A stretch of DNA of 64,000 bases from assembly GCF_043678055.1 (NCBI RefSeq), contig NZ_JBHEQA010000001.1, positions 1 through 64,000 on the forward strand. Reading direction: 5' to 3'. How positions within the stretch are numbered: the stretch's first letter is position 1; each line of letters opens with the position of its first letter. The position numbers were made by a program, and so were the translations under genes. This document shows positions 52,517-61,096 of this stretch, piece by piece. Under the pieces are notes generated by a model. It had not been told where the DNA came from, searched no databases, and saw only the letters and a program-made list of their open reading frames with translations. The DNA is from Spongiimicrobium salis (GTDB lineage: Bacteria > Bacteroidota > Bacteroidia > Flavobacteriales > Flavobacteriaceae).

Positions 52517-53416
52517 TTAATTTTTTAGTATTTGATTATGGGAAAGATTCCACATAATGGCTTTCCAAAACGCATTTAAATGTTCAAACTGTCTTTTGAA
52601 AATAAAGGTTAAGGTATTTTTCGGAATCGATATGAAACATTGAAACAATAGGCTCACAAAAAGCGGAACAGGCTTAAAGTTTCTTCGCGCAAAAACGATT
52701 CGGTTTCTTGCGATATAATAGGTTTTCATGGGACTGAATTTCCCAGTGGACAGTGATTCTTTATGCAGAATATAGGATTTAGGTTGGTAGTAGATTTTAT
52801 ACCCTGCCCGTTTGATCATCTCGGCCCAATCGTGTTCTTCATAATACAAAAAGTAAATTTCGGTCATCGTGCCTACTTGATCCACCACTTTTTTAGGAAC
52901 CATCATTGCTGCTCCGTGAATAGAGGCTGTTTCTCCTTCCTGATCAAAATCGCCTTGATCTTTCTGGTGGTACCCTATACTGCTATTACGAATAGTCCAG
53001 TGGTTCATTTCCGTATAGCCTGCATATTGGATCAAGCTTGGGTCCCAATGAAATTTAATTTTAGGGCTTACCATACCTATAGTCGGGTCGTTTTGTAAGG
53101 TTTCCACTAGGGGTTCAATACAATGTTCCGGGACAATAGTATCATTATTGATAAACAAGAAATAATCTCCCTTGGCCGCCTGAACCCCGAGGTTATTCCC
53201 ACCAGCAAAACCCAAATTCTCTTTGCTTTTTATCAAATTAACTTGAGGAAACTCCTCTTGGATCACATCTGGATTATCGCTGGGCGAGGCATTATCCACC
53301 ACAATAACTTCTACATTTTTATAGGATAAATGGGATAAAGAGCGTAACATCTCCAGAGTCACCATAGATTCATTATAATTGATCGTTATTATTGATACTA
53401 AAGGTTGATCTTTCAT
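52517..53416 (-). CDS. family 2 glycosyltransferase (rhamnosyltransferase-like)
   Basis: The 299-residue protein has the GT2 pattern 'VSIITINYNESMVTLEMLRSLSHLSYKNVEVIVVDNASPSDNPD', 'LIKSKENLGFAGGNNLGVQAAKGDYFLFINNDTIVPEHC' (the NND acidic motif) and 'HGAAMMVPKKVV'. This subgroup often contains rhamnosyltransferases, which fits the dTDP-rhamnose genes of unit 1, but the sugar is inferred. It lies 10 bp downstream of the ligase-like gene. Confidence 0.93.
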   Translation of the reverse strand: MKDQPLVSIITINYNESMVTLEMLRSLSHLSYKNVEVIVVDNASPSDNPDVIQEEFPQVNLIKSKENLGFAGGNNLGVQAAKGDYFLFINNDTIVPEHCIEPLVETLQNDPTIGMVSPKIKFHWDPSLIQYAGYTEMNHWTIRNSSIGYHQKDQGDFDQEGETASIHGAAMMVPKKVVDQVGTMTEIYFLYYEEHDWAEMIKRAGYKIYYQPKSYILHKESLSTGKFSPMKTYYIARNRIVFARRNFKPVPLFVSLLFQCFISIPKNTLTFIFKRQFEHLNAFWKAIMWNLSHNQILKN

Positions 53417-53426
53417 CTTTTTTTAT

Positions 53427-54926
53427 TTAAACAGGTTTCAGATATCCCAATTTTTTTAAAGCCGTTTCGTTAGTGTTTCTCTTTTTAGCCGCCATGATTT
53501 GCCGATCCATTTTGGGGGCAATGAACATAAAGACCATCCCTGTATACATAAGAATACAGGTAGGAAATTGTCCAAAAACACCATTGCCATAAGAGGCTCC
53601 CATTATACCGAACATGCCACAGACCAAAGCGGCGATTTGTCCTTTTAGCCAATCGTCACGTACTTTAAACATGACATTATAGGCGCCCGTTATCAATACA
53701 AAAAAGAGAATAAACAGATGTAGGTAAAGGCCCACTATACCAGTATCTGCCCAAATAGCAACAAACCAACTGTCCGTTGCCGTATTGGCTAAAAAGGTAT
53801 GGGGAGAAAAACGTTGTCCCCAATTTCCTGTAGAACCAATTCCACCTCCAAAAGGACGCGATGCCAAATATGTTTTTAATTTACGTTGGTTGGCCAAGCG
53901 TACTTGTAAGGAAGCATCATTAGGGTCAAAGGCGGTACGCATTCGTCTCACTTGGGCATTGTTATTAAGAATTGTAGTATGTGCAAAAAAGATATAGACC
54001 CCAATGCCCATGACTGCGCCCAGCACTAAAATGGGAATGTTTTTTCTTAGGATCAGAAACATGATTCCCCCTGCGGCAGGGACAGCAATGGCCCCCCGTG
54101 TACCTGAAATCAACATACCGTAGAGTCCGGCCAAGGATACTACAATACAGAAAATTCGAAACTTTTTGCTTTTCGCAAACAAGGCCAGCACCCCAAACAC
54201 AACGCCAGCATGTCCTTGTGATGCGCCAAACTGGCCTGCATCCGAATAAAATGAAAAGATACGGAGCTTTCCGAACAACACATGTGTCAGTGATCCTCCA
54301 TTATCCAACCAACGTTGTTCAAAAGGATCAACACCCAAAAACAATTGCTGACAGCCCTTCAACGTTCCTAAGAGTGACATAGCTCCCCAAATGATCAAAA
54401 AGATTTTGAGGTCTTTGGGCTTGTTGTAGATGATGAACAATAGGGGTACGATCATCCATTGATACAATGCCAAGCCACGCATGGCATAGAACCAAGCCTC
54501 AAAACTTACTGCTTCAGGGTTCACCGCCTGGAACAAGGCATAGCCAAACCAAATAGTAACCAATAAACTCAATTGGGATTTTGCCCTACTCCAGGGAATC
54601 TTAATTCGAAACGCCTTAAAAAACAGGGCCAGGTACATTAAAAATAAGAGTCCATCAATCAATAAACCCCAAGTCATCGGCACATATCTCCCTAAGCCAA
54701 GAATTAAAAAGTTCAAAACGAAGATGGTCATCAAACCAATCTTTGGTTTAATGAACAACACCCCTAAATATACTGCTGCTATGGGCAATACAATAATACC
54801 TATGCCTGCAACAATACCTTTGGATGCCGTTAAATGGGCGCAAGCCACACAAAGCGATAATAAAATAGCAATGGGCAGGGGTTCCCTTAGGTGATCTGTT
54901 CCATATGTTTTATAGAATGGATTCAT
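53427..54926 (-). CDS. O-antigen ligase/polymerase family membrane protein (Wzy/WaaL-like)
   Basis: The 499-residue protein has about twelve transmembrane helices and the large periplasmic loop typical of the Wzy_C/O-antigen-ligase family, with 'RPFGGGIGSTGNWGQRFSPHTFLANTATDSWFVAIWADTGIVGLYLHLFIL' (conserved Arg, His and Gly). It may polymerise the repeat units or attach them to an acceptor. Its start overlaps the end of the flippase gene by 4 bp, so they are co-translated. Confidence 0.88.
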   Translation of the reverse strand: MNPFYKTYGTDHLREPLPIAILLSLCVACAHLTASKGIVAGIGIIVLPIAAVYLGVLFIKPKIGLMTIFVLNFLILGLGRYVPMTWGLLIDGLLFLMYLALFFKAFRIKIPWSRAKSQLSLLVTIWFGYALFQAVNPEAVSFEAWFYAMRGLALYQWMIVPLLFIIYNKPKDLKIFLIIWGAMSLLGTLKGCQQLFLGVDPFEQRWLDNGGSLTHVLFGKLRIFSFYSDAGQFGASQGHAGVVFGVLALFAKSKKFRIFCIVVSLAGLYGMLISGTRGAIAVPAAGGIMFLILRKNIPILVLGAVMGIGVYIFFAHTTILNNNAQVRRMRTAFDPNDASLQVRLANQRKLKTYLASRPFGGGIGSTGNWGQRFSPHTFLANTATDSWFVAIWADTGIVGLYLHLFILFFVLITGAYNVMFKVRDDWLKGQIAALVCGMFGIMGASYGNGVFGQFPTCILMYTGMVFMFIAPKMDRQIMAAKKRNTNETALKKLGYLKPV

Positions 54927-56269
54927 TGGCTAGTATAGGTTCTTAGATTTTTAAAGAAAAAAATGCCTTGGGGTAAAATTTGGGTCGATTGGATCTGAAT
55001 TTCTTTCCGGAGGAAATAGAAGCCCAGAAAAATCCCGAGAAGTGTAAAGAACACAGTCCCCATGGCCACAACCACCAGGCTTTCAAAGACGAAAACAGCC
55101 AGAATATCCACTAAAATATTGGCCACTGTCATGAAAATGACTTTGTATAAATTCAATTTGGGCCTATTGATACTATCCAATAGTACTCCTGTAAAACGAT
55201 CTACAGGCAATAGGAGTGTATATACGGTAAATATGCGGAATACTACGGTCAGTAAAGGCAGAGCGTCTGAATAGACCGCTCCTCCTAGAAATAAGATCAT
55301 TTCTTCGGCAAAAACAAAACAGAAGATGGCTACCGGTATGAACAATAAGGTGATGGCTCCAGAGTAGGTATAGAATATCTTACGGGCGCCTTCCAAGTCT
55401 CCTTCAATACATTTTTTTGACATTCTGGGATAAGCGGTCATCGTAAAACTCCGTAACGGGATGCCCAATACGTCCGTTAATTTTAAGGGAATGGCATACA
55501 TCGCTATTCCTGCAGAGCCCAAAATGGGACTTAACCCAATAATTAAGGTATCTGCACTTTTCAGTAAGCTGGATCCAATAAGGGTGCCCATAGAATATTT
55601 TCCAAAGTTGATCAATTCTTTTTCCGTAGCACGATCTGCTTTTTTGAGGTACAATAACCCATCCCACTTCTTTAGGGTGCACCACGTACTGGACACTAAA
55701 TTCACCGCGAGATTCACCCAAACAATCTCCATTAAACCAAAATGAAACCAGAATCCATTCGCGATCAAAAAGAGCACTAGGACACCAATATTGGCAAATC
55801 GGACCATCATCATCCGATTAAAATTTTGTTCGGCCTGAAATAAAGCCGAAGCATTGTTCCAACCTAAATTGCAAAGGGCAAGAAGAGGATACCATCCCAG
55901 AAAAATCTCGTATCCCTGGGTTATTTCAATGTCAAAAAAGTAAAGTATACTCCAAATAGACCAACAAAAAATGGCAATTATAGCGAGTAAGATAAGATTG
56001 ATACGATACGAAGAAGCCAATAATCTTTTGTAGGCTTCCTTATTGGCACCCGCCAGTAAGCGTACTACCGCTGTTCTAGTCAATCCAAATCGCAGCAAAT
56101 CCACAAAAGTGGCCAAGGTGATAAAGAGCACCCAATCTCCAAAAAGCGGCTTGCTCAATTGCCGCGTAAGCAACATGAAACTCAGCAGACCAAGAAAGGC
56201 AATGGCCACATTGGTCATCAAGGACGAAATATTCTTCTCTTTACTAATATTTCTTAGTTTTTGTAGCAT
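54923..56269 (-). CDS. polysaccharide flippase (Wzx/MATE-like)
   Basis: The 448-residue protein has about twelve transmembrane helices and the polysaccharide-biosynthesis (PF01943) layout: 'NISSLMTNVAIAFLGLLSFMLLTRQLSKPLFGDWVLFITLATFVDLLRFGLTRTAVVRLLAG'. It should flip lipid-linked repeat units across the inner membrane. Its first base overlaps the stop of the Wzc-like gene at 56269. Confidence 0.9.
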   Translation of the reverse strand: MLQKLRNISKEKNISSLMTNVAIAFLGLLSFMLLTRQLSKPLFGDWVLFITLATFVDLLRFGLTRTAVVRLLAGANKEAYKRLLASSYRINLILLAIIAIFCWSIWSILYFFDIEITQGYEIFLGWYPLLALCNLGWNNASALFQAEQNFNRMMMVRFANIGVLVLFLIANGFWFHFGLMEIVWVNLAVNLVSSTWCTLKKWDGLLYLKKADRATEKELINFGKYSMGTLIGSSLLKSADTLIIGLSPILGSAGIAMYAIPLKLTDVLGIPLRSFTMTAYPRMSKKCIEGDLEGARKIFYTYSGAITLLFIPVAIFCFVFAEEMILFLGGAVYSDALPLLTVVFRIFTVYTLLLPVDRFTGVLLDSINRPKLNLYKVIFMTVANILVDILAVFVFESLVVVAMGTVFFTLLGIFLGFYFLRKEIQIQSTQILPQGIFFFKNLRTYTSQ

Positions 56270-58500
56270 TAGGCAATTGATTTTTTCGTGAAGAATCTAA
56301 ATTGTACCACTTTCTTGACCCACCGTCGAATGAACGACCTCTTTTTAGGCAAGTCGCCCAAGACGGTCTCCATTTCCAAGACTTTAACGCCATTCAAAAT
56401 AATGGTAGGTTCAGGTCCGGTGGTTGCCTTATTAAAAAGGGACAAGGCATTTTTGTCGGCAGCGCTCCACGCTCTATTTGCCCGTGTAACCAAAAAGGTA
56501 TAATCCATGGTAGCAGCAAGTTTCACAGGGAAAGGACTTTTTATGATACAGGGTATTTCAAGGATGATAAAATCGAAATAAGAAAAGTCCGCAATAGTAG
56601 CCTCTCGATCAAATTCTTCTATTTGGGAAATCTTATACAAATGATCGCTGACCGTATAGAGCAGTTTATGATAACAGTCATTATCAAGGCCCAAATCAAA
56701 GGTATCGTAGGTGACATGCAAAGTCTTGTATTCCAGTTCGCATAGTTTTGAGATCAAGTGTTGACAAATAAAGGTTTTCCCCTCCCCTTCCTGAGTAGAA
56801 AAAAACATATTTACTACGGGCCTCCCATCTTTTTCCTTCTTAAACTGATTTAAGATGATATTTCTGGAAATGGCATTAACTGCTTTATTCTTGAGGTAAT
56901 TGTAATCCATTTTTTTACTTTTTTCATGGATTACCGGGAATATCGAGGATACTTTTAACTCAATTCTATCTTCTGCCCTTGTGGCCGTATTGATATTCCC
57001 ATCTAAAAACTCCAATATCAATACCGTAAAGGCAACCAAAATAACGCCCATTAAGCCTGCAACGACTACTAAGATCATGCGCTTACTGGGCTTGGGGTTT
57101 ATAGGAAAGAAGGGTACTTCTATTAACTTTAGGTTTGATTTTAACTCAACATTTTGTTGGCGTAACTTGGCCAAACCAAGACTATGTAATAAACTTAGAT
57201 ATTCACGTTCAGCAATGTCGATCTTACGCTCCAGGCGTTTCATAGTGGCTCCTAAAGGGGAGAACACCTGATACAATTTCTCAAATTCCAAGCGCTTTTG
57301 GTCCATCACCCTTAATTGGGCTTTGGTGCCTTCAAAAATGATGGTATTCTCTAGCCAATCCGTTAAAATATCGGTAGAAGCCAAGGTTTTTTCATCATAA
57401 TCTGTTCCATACAATTGATCTACTTGTTGGGTAAGCTGGGCTTTAAGACCCGCGGCCCTTTTGTTCAGAGCAACGACATCTTTTGCATTCTGTACTTGAA
57501 TGGTGGAGTCGCTTTCCACGCCCAACGTCTTCATGGAGATTTCAAAATTGATATCGGCCAACTCATTTCTAAGCCCTATGATTTCCTCACTGGAGAGTCT
57601 TTTCTTCTCATGGGTCTTTAATTTGGATTCTAAGGTTTCAAGTACTGCTTTAGCCGCAAAATGTTTGATATGCACTTTTTGGTATTCCAACTCAAAATGC
57701 TCCTTTTCCGAGGCAATATGTTTGGTCTGTTCGTAATAATTGATGATGTTATGTGTTCTGTTAAAATCCAAGAGTTCATCTTCGGCAGAACGCAGTTGTT
57801 TTGTGGAGGTATTGAGTTGCCCCTGAAAATATTTCACAACCGCATCGGATTGGTTTACCTTAATATCCGCATTGAGCTTTACAAAAACATCGGAAAGAAT
57901 CAAGAGGGTGTTTTGGCAAATAGCCGGATCTTCAGATTCAAATTCAATATCCACAAAATCACTACTCAAAATTCTACGCACGCTGATCCTTCCCACAATT
58001 TTTTCAATGCTATAATCGGGATGTTTAAGGTTGATCAGTTCATAAATAAAATTGGTATGATTGGAAGCCTTTAGCTTTTCAAAATTCTCGTACGTCTTTT
58101 GCACATCGCCCTTTACCGCCAATTCTTTGACCTCTTCCGGAACTATTTCCATTAAGGCAATATACTTTTCCCTGGAGATAATTTTTGTGTCCACACTATC
58201 CAGAGCCATATGTTGGGCGAAAAGTTGTAAGCCCACTCGTTCTATGGTGGTTCTCGCCTTAATTAAGTTCAGCAGGTTATCATAGGCCGTATTGGTCGCT
58301 CTAAAATCGAGCTTTGTATTGTCTAATTCTATTGTAGATCCCGAAGCTATTCCGGTATAGACCCTAGCTTTTGAATTATATACTTTAGGTTGATCCCTGG
58401 TCAAATAAAAGACGAGGGAAGCCAAAATAATGGGCGCAGCAATCAATAAGGCAATATGCCGTAGAAGAAGTCGTATGAAAAAAAGTAAGTTAAACTTCAT
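56269..58500 (-). CDS. Wzc-like polysaccharide co-polymerase with degenerate kinase domain
   Basis: The 743-residue protein has a Wzz-type domain: an N-terminal helix (about 14-34), a long periplasmic coiled-coil region, the 'PFFPINPKPSKRM' proline motif and a second helix ('ILVVVAGLMGVILVAFTVLILEFL'). The cytoplasmic CpsD-like domain has Walker A 'STQEGEGKTFICQHL', but Walker B reads 'FDFIILEIPCII' (Asp to Glu). The tail 'RSFIRRWVKKVVQFRFFTKKSIA' has no Tyr cluster. It probably organises chain length and export without classic tyrosine phosphorylation. Confidence 0.88.
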   Translation of the reverse strand: MKFNLLFFIRLLLRHIALLIAAPIILASLVFYLTRDQPKVYNSKARVYTGIASGSTIELDNTKLDFRATNTAYDNLLNLIKARTTIERVGLQLFAQHMALDSVDTKIISREKYIALMEIVPEEVKELAVKGDVQKTYENFEKLKASNHTNFIYELINLKHPDYSIEKIVGRISVRRILSSDFVDIEFESEDPAICQNTLLILSDVFVKLNADIKVNQSDAVVKYFQGQLNTSTKQLRSAEDELLDFNRTHNIINYYEQTKHIASEKEHFELEYQKVHIKHFAAKAVLETLESKLKTHEKKRLSSEEIIGLRNELADINFEISMKTLGVESDSTIQVQNAKDVVALNKRAAGLKAQLTQQVDQLYGTDYDEKTLASTDILTDWLENTIIFEGTKAQLRVMDQKRLEFEKLYQVFSPLGATMKRLERKIDIAEREYLSLLHSLGLAKLRQQNVELKSNLKLIEVPFFPINPKPSKRMILVVVAGLMGVILVAFTVLILEFLDGNINTATRAEDRIELKVSSIFPVIHEKSKKMDYNYLKNKAVNAISRNIILNQFKKEKDGRPVVNMFFSTQEGEGKTFICQHLISKLCELEYKTLHVTYDTFDLGLDNDCYHKLLYTVSDHLYKISQIEEFDREATIADFSYFDFIILEIPCIIKSPFPVKLAATMDYTFLVTRANRAWSAADKNALSLFNKATTGPEPTIILNGVKVLEMETVLGDLPKKRSFIRRWVKKVVQFRFFTKKSIA

Positions 58501-58502
58501 TC

Positions 58503-59243
58503 CTAGAGCTGTATTTCAATGCCTACAGTTCCTTCGAGTGCTTTAAGAGAAATTAAAAATTCTGCCCTCTGTGATTCAAATGAACTTATAGCTTGGTTCA
58601 ACATTTGCTGCAAACGCGTATATTCCGTTACATTAATAGCGCCATTGGTAAAATCCTTCTCCGCCCGTACTGATTGTACCTTATAGGTCTCCACAATGGA
58701 ATTTGAAATAAATAATAGGCGATGGGCTTTGATCAAGTCATTGTATTGTTTTACAATGAGCTGTTCCAATTCCCACATGGCAAATTCTTTCTGGTATTTG
58801 GATTTTTTTGCCTCTGCTTTGGCATTCTTAACCTCTCTTCCCCTATTGAATATGGTGGAGAGCGGCAATTTTATAGAGGCACCTAGAGTGTAACGGCTCT
58901 GTTCTGTGGAAAACAAGGTCTGACTCCCAGGATCTCCGGCAATTTGCTGATTACTTAGATTATCAAAAATCCCATACCCATAACCTGCATCCAGATTAAT
59001 GTTACGAAGCCAAGCCCTTTTGGCAAGTACTACTTGCCCATCCCAATATTCATAATCCGCATCAAAAAATTTAAGCCTTGGGGAATTATTTTTGGCAATG
59101 GCGATAAGGCTATCCAATTTTGGTAAGCGTTTTGAAATATCATTCTGTTCGAGGCCCCTGTTTACGAAATCGTTCATGGATTGGCCAAAAGACAAAGTCG
59201 TAATTACAAGAAGTAGCAATGTTACTGGGAAGCGGTTATTCAT
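58503..59243 (-). CDS. half-size TolC family outer-membrane protein
   Basis: Starting at ATG 59243 the 246-residue protein has a signal peptide (MNNRFPVTLLLLVITTLSFGQ); an upstream start at 59309 would put 22 odd residues before it and overlap the previous gene. The mature part matches one OEP/TolC repeat: strands ('RYTLGASIKLPLSTIFNRGREVKNAKAEAKKSKYQKEF') and long alpha-helices ('QLIVKQYNDLIKAHRLLFISNSIVETYKVQSVRAEKDFTNGAINVTEYTRLQQMLNQAISSFE'). TolC proteins usually have two such repeats and about 430-480 residues. It lies 2 bp before the Wzc-like gene, where a Wza-type exporter is common. Confidence 0.85.
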   Translation of the reverse strand: MNNRFPVTLLLLVITTLSFGQSMNDFVNRGLEQNDISKRLPKLDSLIAIAKNNSPRLKFFDADYEYWDGQVVLAKRAWLRNINLDAGYGYGIFDNLSNQQIAGDPGSQTLFSTEQSRYTLGASIKLPLSTIFNRGREVKNAKAEAKKSKYQKEFAMWELEQLIVKQYNDLIKAHRLLFISNSIVETYKVQSVRAEKDFTNGAINVTEYTRLQQMLNQAISSFESQRAEFLISLKALEGTVGIEIQL

Positions 59244-59245
59244 TA

Positions 59246-60445
59246 TTATACATTTTCTTTTTGGAACACCGCTTTGAAGGTTCGTATGATAATCCACATG
59301 TCGTACCAAAAAGCATATTTGCTTTTGGCCATTTCAACATATTTGTTATCCAATTCTTTTCGTTCCTGAGGGGACATTTTAGAAGATCTTCCCCGGGCCT
59401 CAACCTGCCAAAGGCCTGTGATTCCCGCGGGACCATTAAATCTTTTGGTCCATTCGTCCGTGGTCAGTAGTTCTGCTTCATATAGGGGCAAAGGCCTATT
59501 TCCAACAATAGACATATCTCCTTTCAGGACATTGATCAATTGTGGCAGTTCATCAATACTTAATTTTCTAATAATTTTTCCTACTTTGGTTATCCTAGGG
59601 TCATTGTCAAATTTTATAAAGGCGCTTTCTGTCTCTTCTTTCTTTGATTTATTGAAATCCAGCTCACTGATTTTCTCGTCATCGCCATACAGAATAGTAT
59701 CATTTACCTTAATTGCAGTGTCTTGTGTTTTTTCAGGAGTTGTTACTTCCTTTTTTTCATCCGAACCGGCATACTGATTCAAATGCTCAAATTCCTTCAT
59801 GCGTTTGTCGGCATCAGGATACATTGAGCGCAGTTTCAGGAAATTAAAAATGCGGTAATCCGTTCCCACTCGTTTTGAAACATAATACACCTTCCCTTTA
59901 GATTCCAAACGGATGGCAATGATGAACAATAAAAGAAATGGCGAAGCCACCAACAGGGCCGTACTGGCTACGACAATATCAAAAATTCTTTTTAAGGGTC
60001 TGGTTTTATAGGGTTGACCATCATCTTTCGCTTCTAGAATATTATTTTCTTTCAGGTTGCTTTTTAAAGCTTTTAGAAAAGTAATCCGTCCATGCAATTT
60101 ATCCAGATTCATGGGCCGGGTATACAAATCGTCCACACCATTTTGGATAGCTTCTTTGCGCAATTTTGGATTCCCATCATGACTCAATAGAATAAAGGGA
60201 ATGTTTTTATTTTTGAGGTTGTCCTTAAAACTCTTGAAAAAAGCAAGGCCACTTTGACCAGGGAGTTTGGATTCGCAGAGCACGGCTCCAATATCATTGA
60301 CTTCTTCAATGGCTTTTGAGGCTTCCAAGGCATTTTTATAAGCGGCTATATCTGTATTTTCGCCTTTTTTGGCAAAGGCATCAATAAAATCAGTATCGTT
60401 GCCGATATAAACGATGATGGAATTTTCTGTGCAAACTTCTAACAT
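59246..60445 (-). CDS. pseudo-receiver - sugar transferase fusion (initiating phosphoglycosyl transferase)
   Basis: The 399-residue protein has a receiver-like domain (residues about 8-125) fused to a bacterial sugar transferase domain (about 140-399). In the receiver, the phosphoacceptor is Glu58 instead of Asp (LCESKLPG), the acidic pair is replaced (IGND) and the conserved Lys is Arg110 (TRPMN). The transferase has one membrane helix (146-170), 'KRVGTDYRIFNFLKLRSMYPDAD', 'NDPRITKVGKIIRKLSIDELPQLINVLKGDMSIVGNRPLP' and 'PAGITGLWQVEARGRS', with a charged insert at about 205-268. It should load the first sugar onto undecaprenyl phosphate. First gene of unit 3. Confidence 0.93.
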   Translation of the reverse strand: MLEVCTENSIIVYIGNDTDFIDAFAKKGENTDIAAYKNALEASKAIEEVNDIGAVLCESKLPGQSGLAFFKSFKDNLKNKNIPFILLSHDGNPKLRKEAIQNGVDDLYTRPMNLDKLHGRITFLKALKSNLKENNILEAKDDGQPYKTRPLKRIFDIVVASTALLVASPFLLLFIIAIRLESKGKVYYVSKRVGTDYRIFNFLKLRSMYPDADKRMKEFEHLNQYAGSDEKKEVTTPEKTQDTAIKVNDTILYGDDEKISELDFNKSKKEETESAFIKFDNDPRITKVGKIIRKLSIDELPQLINVLKGDMSIVGNRPLPLYEAELLTTDEWTKRFNGPAGITGLWQVEARGRSSKMSPQERKELDNKYVEMAKSKYAFWYDMWIIIRTFKAVFQKENV

Positions 60446-60709
60446 GGTATGGTTTTATTATTTAGTTGAAATACCCTAAAACAACAAGTAGTCTTATTAA
60501 AACTTAAATGTAGGATTTATATTACTTTTGATATAATTGTTGTTGTGTACCCCTTAGAATTTGTTGTGTACATGAGGTATCAATGGTTTAGAATAATCAC
60601 CATTCCATGCGGTGTTTGCATTCAAGTTTGCGTGGGCTATTTGGTTCTTTTTTGTACTCACCTTGGGGGAAACTTGGTTGATTTGAAATGGTGATTATAA
60701 AAATTATGT
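60446..60709. other. regulatory region before the exopolysaccharide export unit
   Basis: No gene is seen in these 264 bp. The shared exopolysaccharide promoter and its 21-bp repeats fill 60505-60571; the rest is AT-rich spacer after the single-domain response regulator gene. Confidence 0.5.
60505..60571 (-). promoter_or_regulatory. exopolysaccharide-type promoter of the sugar transferase/export unit
   Basis: On the minus strand GTACACAAC occurs at 60542-60550 and again exactly 21 bp upstream at 60563-60571. CACAAC (60542-60547) is followed after exactly 29 bp by TACATTTA (60505-60512). Start site near 60499, about 54 nt before the ATG at 60445. Confidence 0.78.
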
Positions 60710-61096
60710 TTATTGATTCATGGCCGTTTTCTCTAGGATATTGTCTATTCTAATCAGTAATTCTTCTGGATTAAAAGGCTTTACCATATAATCATTGGCT
60801 CCAATTTTCAAACATTTAATGCGATCCGCGCTGTTGTCTCTGCAACTAAGCACAATAATGGGGATATCTGAAAAATAACCGCTGGATCTGACATTCTCAA
60901 TTAATCCAAATCCATCCATTTCCGGCATTTCCAAATCCGTTATAATTAAATCAGGAATGTCTCCTTGCTGAAGAAACTCCAATGCCTCCAGACCATTTTT
61001 CTTTGTAATTACTTCATGTTTCTGCCCAAGAAATTGGGCGACCATAGCACTTAATGACTGCTTGTCATCTACAACTAGAATCTTCATTTTTTGCAT
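60710..61096 (-). CDS. single-domain response regulator (CheY-like)
   Basis: The 128-residue protein is one receiver domain and nothing else: DDK near residue 10, phosphoacceptor Asp54 (ITDLEMPEMDG), Ser in 'IVLSCRD', and Lys in 'YMVKPFNPEELLIRI'. All catalytic residues are present, unlike in the receiver-like part of the neighbouring sugar transferase. A start at ATG 61087 (MKILVVDD) is as good as 61096. With no output domain it probably acts through protein contacts; the exopolysaccharide locus directly downstream and the hybrid kinase at 41410 are plausible partners (inference). Confidence 0.93.
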   Translation of the reverse strand: MQKMKILVVDDKQSLSAMVAQFLGQKHEVITKKNGLEALEFLQQGDIPDLIITDLEMPEMDGFGLIENVRSSGYFSDIPIIVLSCRDNSADRIKCLKIGANDYMVKPFNPEELLIRIDNILEKTAMNQ

